From Comamonas testosteroni (GTDB taxonomy: Bacteria > Pseudomonadota > Gammaproteobacteria > Burkholderiales > Burkholderiaceae_C), in contig NZ_CP129672.1 of assembly GCF_030505195.1 (NCBI RefSeq), forward strand, positions 2,886,501-2,950,500: a stretch of 64,000 nt of DNA, written 5' to 3'. Below are positions 1 through 9,375 of this stretch, piece by piece. The notes beneath the pieces are model-generated. The model did no database searches. It saw only the letters and a list, made by a program, of their open reading frames with translations, and was not told where the DNA came from. A program made the translations under genes and the position numbers. The stretch's first letter is position 1. Every line of letters begins with the position of its first letter.

Positions 1-72
1 GGAGTTCTGAGTCTGAGTGGGTGCGCCTCTGGCGCGCGAGTTCCTTGTCTTGCTTTTTCAAAAGGTGGATTT

Positions 73-432
73 ATGGCCTCTATCCAGGATTCTCTGAACG
101 CTTTGATGACCACAGACGGTGCCGTCTGTGGCGCTCTCGTGGACAGCGCCAGCGGCATGCTGATGGGCAGCGTAGGCGGCGGCGTGGACATGGAGCTGGC
201 TGCGGCCGGCAACACCGAGGTCGTGCGTGCCAAGATCAAGACCATGCGCATGCTCAATCTCAACGACCAGATCGACGACATACTGATCACTCTGGGCAAG
301 CAATATCACATCATCCGTCCCGTGGCCGCCAATGATGGCGTGTTCTTCTATCTGGTGCTGGACAAGGCTCGTGCCAACCTGGCGCTGGCGCGCCGCAAGA
401 CTGCCGATGTGGAAAAGGAACTCAAGCTCTGA
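73..432 (+). CDS. Roadblock/LC7-domain-like protein
   Basis: The 119-residue product has the size and alternating hydrophobic pattern of a single roadblock/LC7 domain, with an early segment reading GAVCGALVDSASGMLMGSVGG followed by alternating helices and strands and a charged C-terminal helix (KTADVEKELKL). In bacteria this fold usually regulates a small Ras-like GTPase (MglA/MglB type) or polarity and motility systems, but no GTPase gene lies downstream and only 72 bases are visible upstream. AAAGGTGG just before the ATG is a fair ribosome binding site. A terminator follows within 30 bases, so it is the last or only gene of its unit. The family assignment is by pattern only; the function is unknown. 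Confidence 0.6.
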   Translation: MASIQDSLNALMTTDGAVCGALVDSASGMLMGSVGGGVDMELAAAGNTEVVRAKIKTMRMLNLNDQIDDILITLGKQYHIIRPVAANDGVFFYLVLDKARANLALARRKTADVEKELKL

Positions 433-458
433 CGCGCTGTCCTCGTATCTGTCACAGC

Positions 459-484
459 AGCCTGCCTTGCGCAGGCTTTGTTTT
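459..484 (+). terminator. Rho-independent terminator after the roadblock-like gene
   Basis: A 7-bp perfect stem (AGCCTGC / GCAGGCT) with a short loop is followed by TTGTTTT, about 27 bases after the stop codon. Confidence 0.7.
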
Positions 485-559
485 GGGGTAGGTCTGCACT
501 GAAAAATTTTCATAGAAGGCCGCGAGAGGGTTGGAGCCGGTCGCTGTCACAATTTGTGC

Positions 560-1510
560 GTGTTGTCCGTTTTACTCATCACCTTCCCCTTCTTTGCATT
601 GGTGGCTTGCGGCTTTGCCGCCACATGGCGCGCCGTCCTTCCCCAGGCGGCCATTCCTGGCCTCAATGCCTTTGTGCTGTACTTCGCGCTGCCTTGCATG
701 CTATACCGCTTTGGCGCGCAGACGCCGATTCATCAGCTGCTCGATATCCATGTCACCCTGGTCTATCTGTTCTGTGCGGCGCTGATGGTGGGCGTGACCG
801 TGTTGCTGACACGCAGACGCCTGGGCTGGAACGATGCCGCATTCGGCGCTTTGGTGGCCGCGTTTCCCAACACAGGCTTCATGGGCGTGCCCATGCTGGC
901 GGCGCTGCTCGGCGCTCAGAGCGCGGGGCCGGTGATCGTGACCATGACCATCGACATGGTCATCACCACCTCGGCCTGCATTGCGCTGTCGCGGCTTGAT
1001 CTGGCGGGAGGGCAGGGGATCTGGTTGGCGGTACGCAATTCGCTCAAGGGCATGGCGTCCAATCCCATGCCCTGGTCGATTCTTCTGGGCGGTCTGGCGT
1101 CGGCCATGGGCTGGGTGTTGCCCGGCCCGGTGGACAAGACCGTGGCCATGCTGGCCGCAGCGGCTTCGCCGGTGGCCTTGTTCACCATCGGTGCGGTGCT
1201 GGCGCGCTCGCAGATGAACAGCCATGAGCGCGTGGCGGCGCGCGACTATGTGCCGATTGCGCTGGCCAAGCTGCTCGTCCATCCGCTGCTGGTCTGGACT
1301 GTCGGGTTGGCGGCGATCTCCATGGGCTTGGGGCTTCAGCACGAAACCCTGGTGGTGCTGGTGCTGCTGGCGGCCCTGCCTTCGGCCAGCAATGTGTCGC
1401 TGCTGACCGAGCGCTACGGCGCCCACAGCGGCCGCGTGGCGCGCATCATCCTGGTATCGACCAGCCTGGCCTTCCTCAGTTTCTCCGCCGCGGTGGCGCT
1501 GATGACCTGA
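560..1510 (+). CDS. AEC-family (auxin efflux carrier-like) transporter
   Basis: This is an inner-membrane carrier of about 316 residues built almost entirely of hydrophobic segments. It has the AEC family pattern: an N-terminal half with FVLYFALPCMLYRFGA and a conserved FPNTGFMGVPMLAALLG loop, and a C-terminal half ending in LPSASNVSLLTERYG. Bacterial relatives export or take up malate, malonate or other small organic acids; the substrate here cannot be read from sequence. No ATG is near the start. TTG at 554, GTG at 560 and TTG at 563 are all in frame, and GTG 560 gives the family-like N-terminus MLSVLLITFPF. It is followed by its own terminator. Confidence 0.85.
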   Translation: MLSVLLITFPFFALVACGFAATWRAVLPQAAIPGLNAFVLYFALPCMLYRFGAQTPIHQLLDIHVTLVYLFCAALMVGVTVLLTRRRLGWNDAAFGALVAAFPNTGFMGVPMLAALLGAQSAGPVIVTMTIDMVITTSACIALSRLDLAGGQGIWLAVRNSLKGMASNPMPWSILLGGLASAMGWVLPGPVDKTVAMLAAAASPVALFTIGAVLARSQMNSHERVAARDYVPIALAKLLVHPLLVWTVGLAAISMGLGLQHETLVVLVLLAALPSASNVSLLTERYGAHSGRVARIILVSTSLAFLSFSAAVALMT

Positions 1511-1521
1511 TCAAAAACAAG

Positions 1522-1561
1522 AGCGGCTTGCGCACACCCTGTATACGCAAGCCGCTGTTTT
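1522..1561 (+). terminator. Rho-independent terminator after the AEC transporter
   Basis: An 11-bp perfect stem (AGCGGCTTGCG / CGCAAGCCGCT) with a 13-base loop is followed by GTTTTA, 12 bases past the stop codon. Confidence 0.8.
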
Positions 1562-1590
1562 AATCGAGACCTTAACCAAGCATGTCCTCG

Positions 1591-1681
1591 CAAAGAGACA
1601 CCGAGGAAGGGCCGTCCCGCACCGAGGGTGTCGTCCCCCTCCCGAAGAGAGAGGGGGAAGGCGCGAAGCGCCTCAGGGGGA
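1591..1681 (-). repeat. Family 1 GC-rich 3'-UTR repeat (copy A)
   Basis: Read on the minus strand it starts a few bases after the asparaginase stop codon with CCCCCTGAGGCGCTTCGCGC, then a CCCCCTCTCTCT tract, a GGGAGGGGGACGACACC tract and a tail ending in CGGTGTCTCTTTG. Nested complementary blocks (GGCGC/GCGCC, CCCCCTCTC/GAGGGGG) allow strong hairpins. The same element follows other genes at 15646-16107, 19691, 23451 and 62315. Confidence 0.85.
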
Positions 1682-1685
1682 GTGC

Positions 1686-2954
<1,269 letters not shown>

Positions 2955-3002
2955 TTATGGGTAAAGGCCTGAAGACTTAAAAACCTTAAATTCCTAGAGG
3001 CT

Positions 3003-5195
3003 TTAAATGCTGAGCGGATCCACATCCACCAGCCAGCGCACCAGCGGCCTGTGCTCGGGCAGAGTGCGCAGCCAGTGCAGATACTGCTGCCAGGCATTGA
3101 GAAAGCGCAGCAGGGCGCTGCGGCTTGCGGCTTCCAGCAGCATCTGGGCACGTTCCACATTGGCCACGCGCTGCACCGCCATGGGGATTGGCGGGTAGAT
3201 GAACACTTCGTCCAGATAAGGCAGCCTGGCCTCTTTGGCGACCTGGGTGGCGGCATTCAGAAAGGCCTGTGCGGCTTCCTGAGTGCGTGCATCGGCCCGG
3301 ACTATGGCCTGGAAGGCATAGGGCGGCATACCGGCATCCAGCCGTTCCTTGAGCTGTTGCCTGGCAAACGCCGGGTAGTCATGCTTGCGCAGTGCGGTGT
3401 AGACGACGTTTTGCGGGTCGTGGCTTTGAATCCACATCTCCGGATGGCTGCCTTGGGCCTTCACATATTGCGCGTCGCGCCCGGCACGCCCTGCGGCCTG
3501 CATCAGCAGGCAGAACAGCCGCTCCGGGGCGCGATAGTCGCTGGAGTACAGCGCGCTGTCGGGTTGCACCGCCGCCACCAGCGTGATGCGCCGGAAGTCA
3601 TGGCCCTTGGCCACCATCTGGGTGCCAACCAGCACATCCACATCGCCGGCATGCACCTGGGCCAGCTGCTCCTGCAGGCTGCCCTTGGCCTTGGTGGTGT
3701 CGGCGTCGATGCGCGCCACGCGGGCCGGATTGCCGTCGGGGCGCTGCACATTGCGCAGCAGCCGCTCCAGCTCTTCCTGCAACTGCTCCGTGCCCTTGCC
3801 CAGCGGCAGGATGTCGGGGTTGCCGCAGCTAGGGCAGGCAAACGGCACACGCTGGGTAAAGCCGCAGTGGTGGCAGCGCAGTGTGCGGTCGCCCTTGTGA
3901 AAGACCTGGTGAGCGCTGCAATGGGGGCAGTCGCTTTTCCAGTTGCAGTCGGCGCAGAACAGCACGGGGGCAAAGCCGCGGCGGTTGAGCAGAATCAGGC
4001 TTTGCTCGCCGCGTTCGACGCGCTTGGTGATGGCCTCGATCAGCGCAGGCGAGAACACGGCGCGTTTGGGCTGCTGGCCCATGTCCACCATTCTCACCTT
4101 GGGGAGGCTGGCCGCGCCTGATCCGGCCGCGCCGATGCGGCTGGGCATATGCAGGCGCAGGTAGCGGCCGACTTCGGGTTCCGAGGCATGCCAGCTCTCC
4201 AGCGACGGTGTGGCACTGCCCAGAATGACTTTGGCGCCGGCATCGCGCCCGCGCCAGATGGCCAGATCGCGTGCCGAATAGCGTGCGCCTTCCTGCTGCT
4301 TGTAGCTGGCGTCATGCTCCTCGTCGACCACAATCAGCGCCAGTTGCGGCACGCTGGCGAAAATAGCCATGCGCGTACCCAGCACGATGCGGGCGCGGCC
4401 CGTGTGAGCGGCCAGCCAGCTTTTGAGACGCTGCGGGTTGGTCATGCCGCTGTGCATGCTGACTACGGCATCCTTGCCGTACTGAGGCACGAAGCGGGCG
4501 ATAAATCGCTCTTCCAGCTGAGGCGTGAGGTTGATCTCTGGCACCATCACCAGGGCTTGAGCCTCTGGGTTGGCATCCAGCACGGCTTGCACTGCACGCA
4601 GATACACCTCGGTCTTGCCGCTGCCCGTGCTGCCGTATAGCAGGAACGGGCCTGGGTTTTGCTCAATTTGCTCGAAAACCGAGGATTGCTCGGCGCTGAG
4701 TGCGAGCAAAGGCGTTGCGCTGCTGGCGTCCGGCGCGTGAGCGATCGTCTCGGTGCTCGCTTGTGCTGCTTCGGCAACTGGTGCCTGTGCCTTCTTGCGC
4801 TTGCCGGCCGGTGTCTTGGCCGTCTTGGGCGGAGCCAGCCGCCGTGCCAGTTGTTCGGGCGACATATCGCGCAACTGAGGCGGCAACGCGGTGACGGCGA
4901 TCTCGCCCAAGCTGCGCTGGTAATAGTGCGCGGCAAAAGCCACCAGCCGTCGCCAGGCTTGGTTCAGCGGCTCTATGCCTTGCAGCAGGCCGGCAATGCG
5001 ACGCAGTTCCACCCCGTCTGGAATGGCTTCAGGGGCCGCGGGCGTATCCCAGACCACCCCCAGCAATTCTCTCTTTCCCAAAGGAGCGCGCACCAAGGTG
5101 CCGGGCTCCAGCCATGCATCGCTAACGTAGCTCAACAGATCACCTACGGCGCTGTGGGCAGGGGTCTGGACGGCAACGTAAACGATATGGGGCAT
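3003..5195 (-). CDS. priA: Primosomal protein N', replication restart helicase PriA
   Basis: PriA is a 3'-to-5' DNA helicase that recognises stalled forks and reloads the replisome. The 730-residue product shows the N-terminal 3'-DNA-binding domain (about 1-110), Walker A GSTGSGKT at 188-195, the DEEH box at 291-294, LNRRGFAPVLFC leading into paired zinc-binding cysteines (CADC, CPHC, CHHC, CPSC, about 420-480), and a helicase core with GTQMVAKGHDF. An unusual Lys/Ala/Thr-rich linker of about 50 residues (120-170) separates the DNA-binding domain from the helicase. The start ATG at 5195 gives MPHIVYVAVQTP, typical of the family. It reads away from the unusual 660-bp gap shared with hemE. Confidence 0.97.
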   Translation of the reverse strand: MPHIVYVAVQTPAHSAVGDLLSYVSDAWLEPGTLVRAPLGKRELLGVVWDTPAAPEAIPDGVELRRIAGLLQGIEPLNQAWRRLVAFAAHYYQRSLGEIAVTALPPQLRDMSPEQLARRLAPPKTAKTPAGKRKKAQAPVAEAAQASTETIAHAPDASSATPLLALSAEQSSVFEQIEQNPGPFLLYGSTGSGKTEVYLRAVQAVLDANPEAQALVMVPEINLTPQLEERFIARFVPQYGKDAVVSMHSGMTNPQRLKSWLAAHTGRARIVLGTRMAIFASVPQLALIVVDEEHDASYKQQEGARYSARDLAIWRGRDAGAKVILGSATPSLESWHASEPEVGRYLRLHMPSRIGAAGSGAASLPKVRMVDMGQQPKRAVFSPALIEAITKRVERGEQSLILLNRRGFAPVLFCADCNWKSDCPHCSAHQVFHKGDRTLRCHHCGFTQRVPFACPSCGNPDILPLGKGTEQLQEELERLLRNVQRPDGNPARVARIDADTTKAKGSLQEQLAQVHAGDVDVLVGTQMVAKGHDFRRITLVAAVQPDSALYSSDYRAPERLFCLLMQAAGRAGRDAQYVKAQGSHPEMWIQSHDPQNVVYTALRKHDYPAFARQQLKERLDAGMPPYAFQAIVRADARTQEAAQAFLNAATQVAKEARLPYLDEVFIYPPIPMAVQRVANVERAQMLLEAASRSALLRFLNAWQQYLHWLRTLPEHRPLVRWLVDVDPLSI

Positions 5196-5855
5196 GGAGT
5201 TGGATCAGGGGAAGGCGCTGCGGAGGCCGCAGCTCCTCAGAGCTATAGCAGATTTTGAGGCCTGCAAAGGCTTTGCGTTCTGTGGATAACTTTGTGAGAA
5301 ACAATATGCGCGAAAGGCCTGAGCAAGTCCTGTTCGCGTTGGCAAGCCGGCAGGATGACTGAGTGGTTGAATAATTAATTTATTTAAAACAAAGACTTAT
5401 ATGTATTCATGGCGCGATGGGGAGCTTGCCTTGGCAGAGTGTTGGCAGGGAGTCTGCCTCGCCATATCTGTGCATAAATCAGGCGATGAGTCACTGTCAA
5501 CCGAGAAGCTCCCTAAACCTAAATGCGTTCAAACCGCAGCGCAAAGTCCTTAACTTCTCAAAAAAATAGCACTAGAGCAAGCAGCCATGAGACGTGCAGT
5601 TATCTCGGAGCATCCCTATGTGGATAACTTCCGTCAATCGACGCAGCGGTCGGTGAAAAAATAAAAAAGCGCCAAACACTGCTGGCGCCGAATTTTTCAG
5701 GGTCTGAGATTTAGTGATTTGAAATCAATGATTTGCTGCCGCTTTACTGCATCTCAGGCCGGTGATTGTCGTTCAATAACCATTTGATCTTATCGGGTGA
5801 TTGGGGGCCGTTGTTCTGCAACAAATGCCAGGGAAGGCATCGGTTGCAGGCGGAG
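5196..5855. other. Intergenic region with three consensus DnaA boxes and an AT-rich tract
   Basis: No convincing gene is seen in this 660-base gap. It contains TGTGGATAA at 5281-5289, TGTGCATAA at 5469-5477 and TGTGGATAA at 5619-5627. All three match the DnaA box TTATNCACA on the minus strand and all have the same orientation. Between the first two lies an AT-rich stretch at about 5367-5410. Consensus boxes clustered like this are typical of replication origins or DnaA-titrating/regulatory loci. In alphaproteobacteria such as Caulobacter the origin lies next to hemE, but in most betaproteobacteria it lies at dnaA, so I call only a DnaA-box cluster. Confidence 0.6.
5661..5690 (-). terminator. 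Probable terminator downstream of hemE
   Basis: The stem GCGCCA/TGGCGC has a short loop. On the minus strand it is followed by a T-rich run (AAAAAA at 5663-5668 on plus). It lies about 165 bases past the hemE stop, so it may end the hemE transcript or a small RNA from the gap. A weaker T-run also follows on the plus side. Confidence 0.5.
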
Positions 5856-6971
5856 TCAGCCCTTTGTGCGCAGCAGGCGCGAGTGGCTGTGCACGGCCTC
5901 GACCAGCGCGGCCACATGTTCGGGCGGGGTGAACTGGCTGATGCCGTGACCCAGATTGAAGATATGGGTGGGGCCGGTGGTGCTCTTGTCGGTATGGGGC
6001 TTGCCAAAGCTGTCCAGCACGGCGCGCGCCTGGGCGGCGACCTGCTCGGGCGCGGCAAACAGCACATTGGGGTCGATATTGCCTTGCAGTGCCTTGCCTG
6101 GGCCGCCAACCTCGCCGCCCACGATGGCGCGAGCCTTGCCCAGGTTGGCCGTCCAGTCCAGACCCAGCACCTCGCAGTCGATGTCCTTCATGTCCTGCAG
6201 CCAGATGCCTCCCCCCTTGGTGAAGACGATGCGGGGCACATCGCTGCCATCGACACCGGTGCGCTTGAGCTGAGCCAGCACGCGCTTGGTATAGGCCAGG
6301 CTGAATTCCTGGAACGCGCCGTCGGCCAGGACGCCGCCCCAGCTGTCAAAAATCATCACGGCCTGGGCGCCGGCATCGATCTGGGCGTTCAGGTACTGGG
6401 CCACGCTGTCGGCGTTGACTTCCAGGATGCGGTGCATCAGGTCGGGGCGCGAGTACATCAGCGACTTGACGGTGCGGTAGTCATCGCTGCCCTTGCCCTC
6501 GGTCATGTAGCAGGCCAGTGTCCAGGGGCTGCCCGAGAAGCCGATCAGCGGCACACGGCCATTGAGCACCTTGCGGATATTGGTGACGGCGTCAAACACA
6601 TAGCGCAGCTTGTCCATGTCGGGCACGGCCAGCTCCGCCACGGCTGCCTCGTCGCGCACGACCTTGGCAAAGCGCGGCCCCTCGCCTTCGGCGAACGACA
6701 GACCAAGGCCCATGGCATCGGGCACGGTCAGGATGTCGCTGAACAGAATGGCCGCGTCCAGAGGGAAGCGATCCAGCGGCTGCAGGGTCACCTCGGTAGC
6801 GTAGTCCACATTGGTGGCCAGGCCCATGAAGCTGCCGGCCTTGGCGCGGGTGGCCTTGTACTCGGGCAGGTAGCGTCCCGCCTGGCGCATCAGCCACAGG
6901 GGCGTGTAGTCAGTAGCCTGGCGACGGCATGCGCGCAGGAAGGTGTCATTGGTCAGGGGGGCGAAACTCAT
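5856..6971 (-). CDS. hemE: Uroporphyrinogen III decarboxylase
   Basis: This cytoplasmic heme-pathway enzyme removes four carboxyl groups from uroporphyrinogen III to give coproporphyrinogen III. The 371-residue product carries both family signatures: [15 protein letters not shown] near residue 30, with the substrate-binding arginines, and [13 protein letters not shown] near 150. [16 protein letters not shown] near the C-terminus is also conserved. The longest open frame begins 29 residues earlier, but the ATG at 6971 gives the canonical [15 protein letters not shown]-terminus. It is divergent from the acyltransferase gene at 7188. Next to priA in the same orientation but 660 bases apart, it is probably transcribed separately. 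Confidence 0.97.
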   Translation of the reverse strand: MSFAPLTNDTFLRACRRQATDYTPLWLMRQAGRYLPEYKATRAKAGSFMGLATNVDYATEVTLQPLDRFPLDAAILFSDILTVPDAMGLGLSFAEGEGPRFAKVVRDEAAVAELAVPDMDKLRYVFDAVTNIRKVLNGRVPLIGFSGSPWTLACYMTEGKGSDDYRTVKSLMYSRPDLMHRILEVNADSVAQYLNAQIDAGAQAVMIFDSWGGVLADGAFQEFSLAYTKRVLAQLKRTGVDGSDVPRIVFTKGGGIWLQDMKDIDCEVLGLDWTANLGKARAIVGGEVGGPGKALQGNIDPNVLFAAPEQVAAQARAVLDSFGKPHTDKSTTGPTHIFNLGHGISQFTPPEHVAALVEAVHSHSRLLRTKG

Positions 6972-7187
6972 ATGCTGATTGTCGCCCACTCCGGCTTTCC
7001 CATTCACCACAATCCCGAGCAGCAATTCAGCTCTCTGCGCAGGGATGGCGGTTGCCATGGTTTGTCATGCAACCGTCATCCAAATGTCGCGCGGGCTTCA
7101 TCTGTGTTTTCCACAATGACGCCACGCAGACACACCGTGTGGCACAGGCAGGCCGCCAACTGCGTCCAACACCGGAGGAAAGCAGAC

Positions 7188-8054
7188 ATGAGGCATCCCG
7201 AGATTCTTGATGCGCTGAATGGGCAGAGCATCGCGACGACACCGTCATCGGCTCCCTCGCTTTCCCATCGCCCCGCCAGTCCCGTGCATGCTGCCGCGCC
7301 CGCTTTGCGCCTGCAGGTGCGCTGGGCCCGACATCTGGATGAGGTTCGTCAGGCGCAGCGCCTGCGCTACCAGATCTTTGCCGAAGAAATGGGGGCAGTG
7401 CTGCAGACGCCCGTGGCTGGCTACGATATCGATGTCTTTGATGATTTCTGCGAGCATCTGATGGTCTGCGATGAAGAGCAGAACAAGGTGATCGGCACCT
7501 ACCGTCTGCTGACTCCCGCTCAGGCCCAGCGTGCCGGCGGTCTGTACAGCGATCAGGAATTCGATCTCTCGCCCATCAACGCCTGGCGTGCGCAGATGGT
7601 CGAGCTGGGGCGCAGCTGCGTGCATGCGGAGCATCGCCAGGGCGGCGTGATTCTGGCGCTCTGGGGAGCATTGGCCGAATTCATGCAGCGCAACCGGCTC
7701 GAGGCCATGGTGGGCTGCGCCAGCATCCCCATGCAGTACCCGGGTCTGGCCCATGGCGAAGGCCCGGCACGCATCTGGCAGCAACTGCGCCAGAGCCATC
7801 TGGCCGAGTCCGAGCTGCAGGTGCGTCCCCGCGTAGCCCTGCCCGAGGAGCTGGCTTGTATCAGCAATGTCTCGGCTGATGCGTTGAAGGTCGAGCCGCC
7901 AGCGCTGATTCAGGGCTATCTGCGTGCCGGTGCCAAGGTGCTGGGGGCGCCGGCCTGGGACAGCGACTTCAATACGGCCGATCTGCCCATCATGATGCGC
8001 ATGCAGGATCTACCCTCTCGCTACCGCCGACTGTTCTGGCGCATGAAGGCCTGA
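7188..8054 (+). CDS. GNAT-fold N-acyltransferase, OlsB / hemolysin-like family
   Basis: The 288-residue product has a Pro/Ala-rich N-terminal tail of about 40 residues. An acyl-homoserine-lactone-synthase-like GNAT domain follows: RWARHLDEVRQAQRLRYQIF, FDDFCEHLMVCDE, GTYRLLTP and VELGRSCVHAEHRQGGVILALW. This pattern is that of OlsB-like enzymes (Acetyltransf_5), which transfer a 3-hydroxyacyl chain from acyl-carrier protein to ornithine in ornithine-lipid synthesis. No OlsA gene is adjacent, so the acceptor is unproven. GGAGGA at 7174-7179 fixes the ATG at 7188, although the frame stays open far upstream opposite hemE. A terminator follows the stop codon. Confidence 0.82.
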   Translation: MRHPEILDALNGQSIATTPSSAPSLSHRPASPVHAAAPALRLQVRWARHLDEVRQAQRLRYQIFAEEMGAVLQTPVAGYDIDVFDDFCEHLMVCDEEQNKVIGTYRLLTPAQAQRAGGLYSDQEFDLSPINAWRAQMVELGRSCVHAEHRQGGVILALWGALAEFMQRNRLEAMVGCASIPMQYPGLAHGEGPARIWQQLRQSHLAESELQVRPRVALPEELACISNVSADALKVEPPALIQGYLRAGAKVLGAPAWDSDFNTADLPIMMRMQDLPSRYRRLFWRMKA

Positions 8055-8070
8055 GGCGAGGGCAGGAAGC

Positions 8071-8102
8071 AAAAAGCCTGTGGCCATGCCACAGGCTTTT
8101 TT
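8071..8102. terminator. Bidirectional Rho-independent terminator
   Basis: The stem AAGCCTGTGGC/GCCACAGGCTT with a 3-base loop is flanked by an A-run on the left and a T-run on the right. It can therefore end both the plus-strand acyltransferase and the minus-strand membrane protein that converge here. Confidence 0.85.
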
Positions 8103-8116
8103 GATGGCTGGACGGG

Positions 8117-8632
8117 TCATCCAGCGTGGCTGGGCTTATCTTCCAGACCTTCGGCAAACAGGCCCAGCGCCGTAACCATCAGGCCCAGCATGAGGAAGGC
8201 ATAGGCTGCAATGGACAGCACCAGACTCATGCTGTAGCCCCATTGCAGAACAGAGCAGGCCCAATCCCAGGACCCATAAAGCGCGCTGCACTGATTGCTG
8301 GCCGGCATGTGCACATACCAGGTGACGGCGATCCACATCAGGATCAGCATCACCACCGTGGTACGAAGCTTGTGTGATGGCGTCTGGTCCATGCTCTTGA
8401 GCAAGACCACCGGTATGGCTCCGCCCCAGACAAACATCATCAGCCAGCTGAAGGCAGGAGCCTGCGCCAGTGCCTGTTGCAACCAGTGCATCTTGGGCAT
8501 GCTGTTGATACTGGCCAGGACGTCCCAGGCAAAGGGCAGGGCCAGACCGGCGATTGCCAGACTGGCCAGCGCCAGTGCACGCAACAGGCAAAGACGTTTG
8601 TGAGACGGCTGGTGGATAAGGTTGGCATGCAT
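8117..8632 (-). CDS. Small multi-pass membrane protein of unknown function
   Basis: The 171-residue product has four clear hydrophobic segments: about 18-40 (LRALALASLAIAGLALPF), 60-80 (FSWLMMFVWGGAIPVVLL), 90-108 (TTVVMLILMWIAVTW) and 133-160 (MSLVLSIAAYAFLMLGLMVT). Two cysteines lie in the loop before the last segment (NQCSALYGSWDWACSVLQ). I do not recognise the family. The start is well supported: AGGAGG lies six bases before ATG 8632. A second ATG out of frame at 8628 is ignored. It stands alone between convergent and divergent neighbours. Confidence 0.75.
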   Translation of the reverse strand: MHANLIHQPSHKRLCLLRALALASLAIAGLALPFAWDVLASINSMPKMHWLQQALAQAPAFSWLMMFVWGGAIPVVLLKSMDQTPSHKLRTTVVMLILMWIAVTWYVHMPASNQCSALYGSWDWACSVLQWGYSMSLVLSIAAYAFLMLGLMVTALGLFAEGLEDKPSHAG

Positions 8633-8958
8633 GGCTTACCTCCTGTGCAGTTCAGGCAGTCCGCAGTGGTCAACGCGCGCAAGGCTGGAAACTGCGGTTG
8701 CGCCTGGCTTGTGGGCCGTTCCAGTCTAGAGCTTTTGCCTAGTTTGTGCCATAGGCACTGTGCGCCTGTTTGAAGTCGCTCTCCAATCCATGCCGAAGCT
8801 GCCGGTTTGAGCAGGGCCAGACCGATGTGCCCAGTCGTAAAGTTGATTGCGCCACGTTCATTGAGCTGGCCGGGGCTGGCATCTGCCCACCCCTGGGACT
8901 AAGCTTGGTCTGCTCGACTCAGGGCCATGATCCCGCAGTGCCGGGCAAAGGAGTTCTT
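8633..8958. other. Intergenic region without recognisable gene
   Basis: This 326-base gap lies between the minus-strand membrane protein and the plus-strand VOC gene. The frame of the VOC gene is open across the last 190 bases, but the peptide has no family character. Promoters for both genes are expected here, yet I could not pick one with confidence. Confidence 0.5.
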
Positions 8959-9345
8959 ATGCTGAGCCATTCTGCTGTGACGACGATGCTGCCGGTGATG
9001 GATATGGCGCGTGCTCGTGCTTTCTACGAAGAAAGTCTGGGTCTGCAGCCAGGAGAGCTGCGGCCCGATGGAAAGTTTGTCTACCTGGTTGGCGGCAGTG
9101 CGCTGGCGCTCTTTCCAAAGCCTGGCGGCACCAAGGCCGAGCACACTGCCATCAGCTTCCGGGTGCCCGACATCGCTGCAAGCATTCGGGAACTGAAAAG
9201 CCGGGGTGTGGTGTTTGAGGACTACGACTTTCCCGACTTCAAGACCGTCAACCATGTCTGCGTGCTGGGGTCCGAGAAGGCTGCCTGGTTCAAGGACACG
9301 GAGGGTAATTACCTCTGCCTGCACGAGGAGGTGGCGCCAGCCTGA
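8959..9345 (+). CDS. VOC (glyoxalase/bleomycin resistance/dioxygenase) superfamily protein
   Basis: The 128-residue single-domain protein shows the paired beta-alpha-beta-beta-beta layout of vicinal-oxygen-chelate proteins: VTTMLPVMDMARARAFYEES at the N-terminus, GSALALFPKPGG mid-domain, the second module starting AISFRVPDIAASIRELKSRG, and a C-terminal WFKDTEGNYLCLHE containing the usual metal-site glutamate. Members include glyoxalases and antibiotic-binding proteins; no particular substrate can be inferred. AAAGGAG just upstream supports the ATG at 8959. It converges on the DsbD-like gene with a gap of only 30 bases. Confidence 0.85.
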   Translation: MLSHSAVTTMLPVMDMARARAFYEESLGLQPGELRPDGKFVYLVGGSALALFPKPGGTKAEHTAISFRVPDIAASIRELKSRGVVFEDYDFPDFKTVNHVCVLGSEKAAWFKDTEGNYLCLHEEVAPA

Positions 9346-9375
9346 ATTGCGTCATGCTCTGCGCGCAGCAATGGC

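Noticed and set aside
3051..4121. Plus-strand open frame of 356 codons
   Set aside because: It is antisense to priA and has the composition expected of a shadow frame.
5196..5855. A definite chromosomal origin in the priA-hemE gap
   Set aside because: Three DnaA boxes alone do not prove an origin, and in most betaproteobacteria oriC lies next to dnaA. Reported only as a DnaA-box cluster.
5766..7187. Plus-strand open frame extending the acyltransferase gene by 474 codons
   Set aside because: This part is antisense to hemE. The GGAGGA ribosome site and family-like start are at 7174-7188, so the real gene begins there.
8770..8958. Upstream in-frame extension of the VOC protein by 63 codons
   Set aside because: The added peptide has no similarity to the VOC fold, and a good ribosome site is present at 8948-8953 before ATG 8959.
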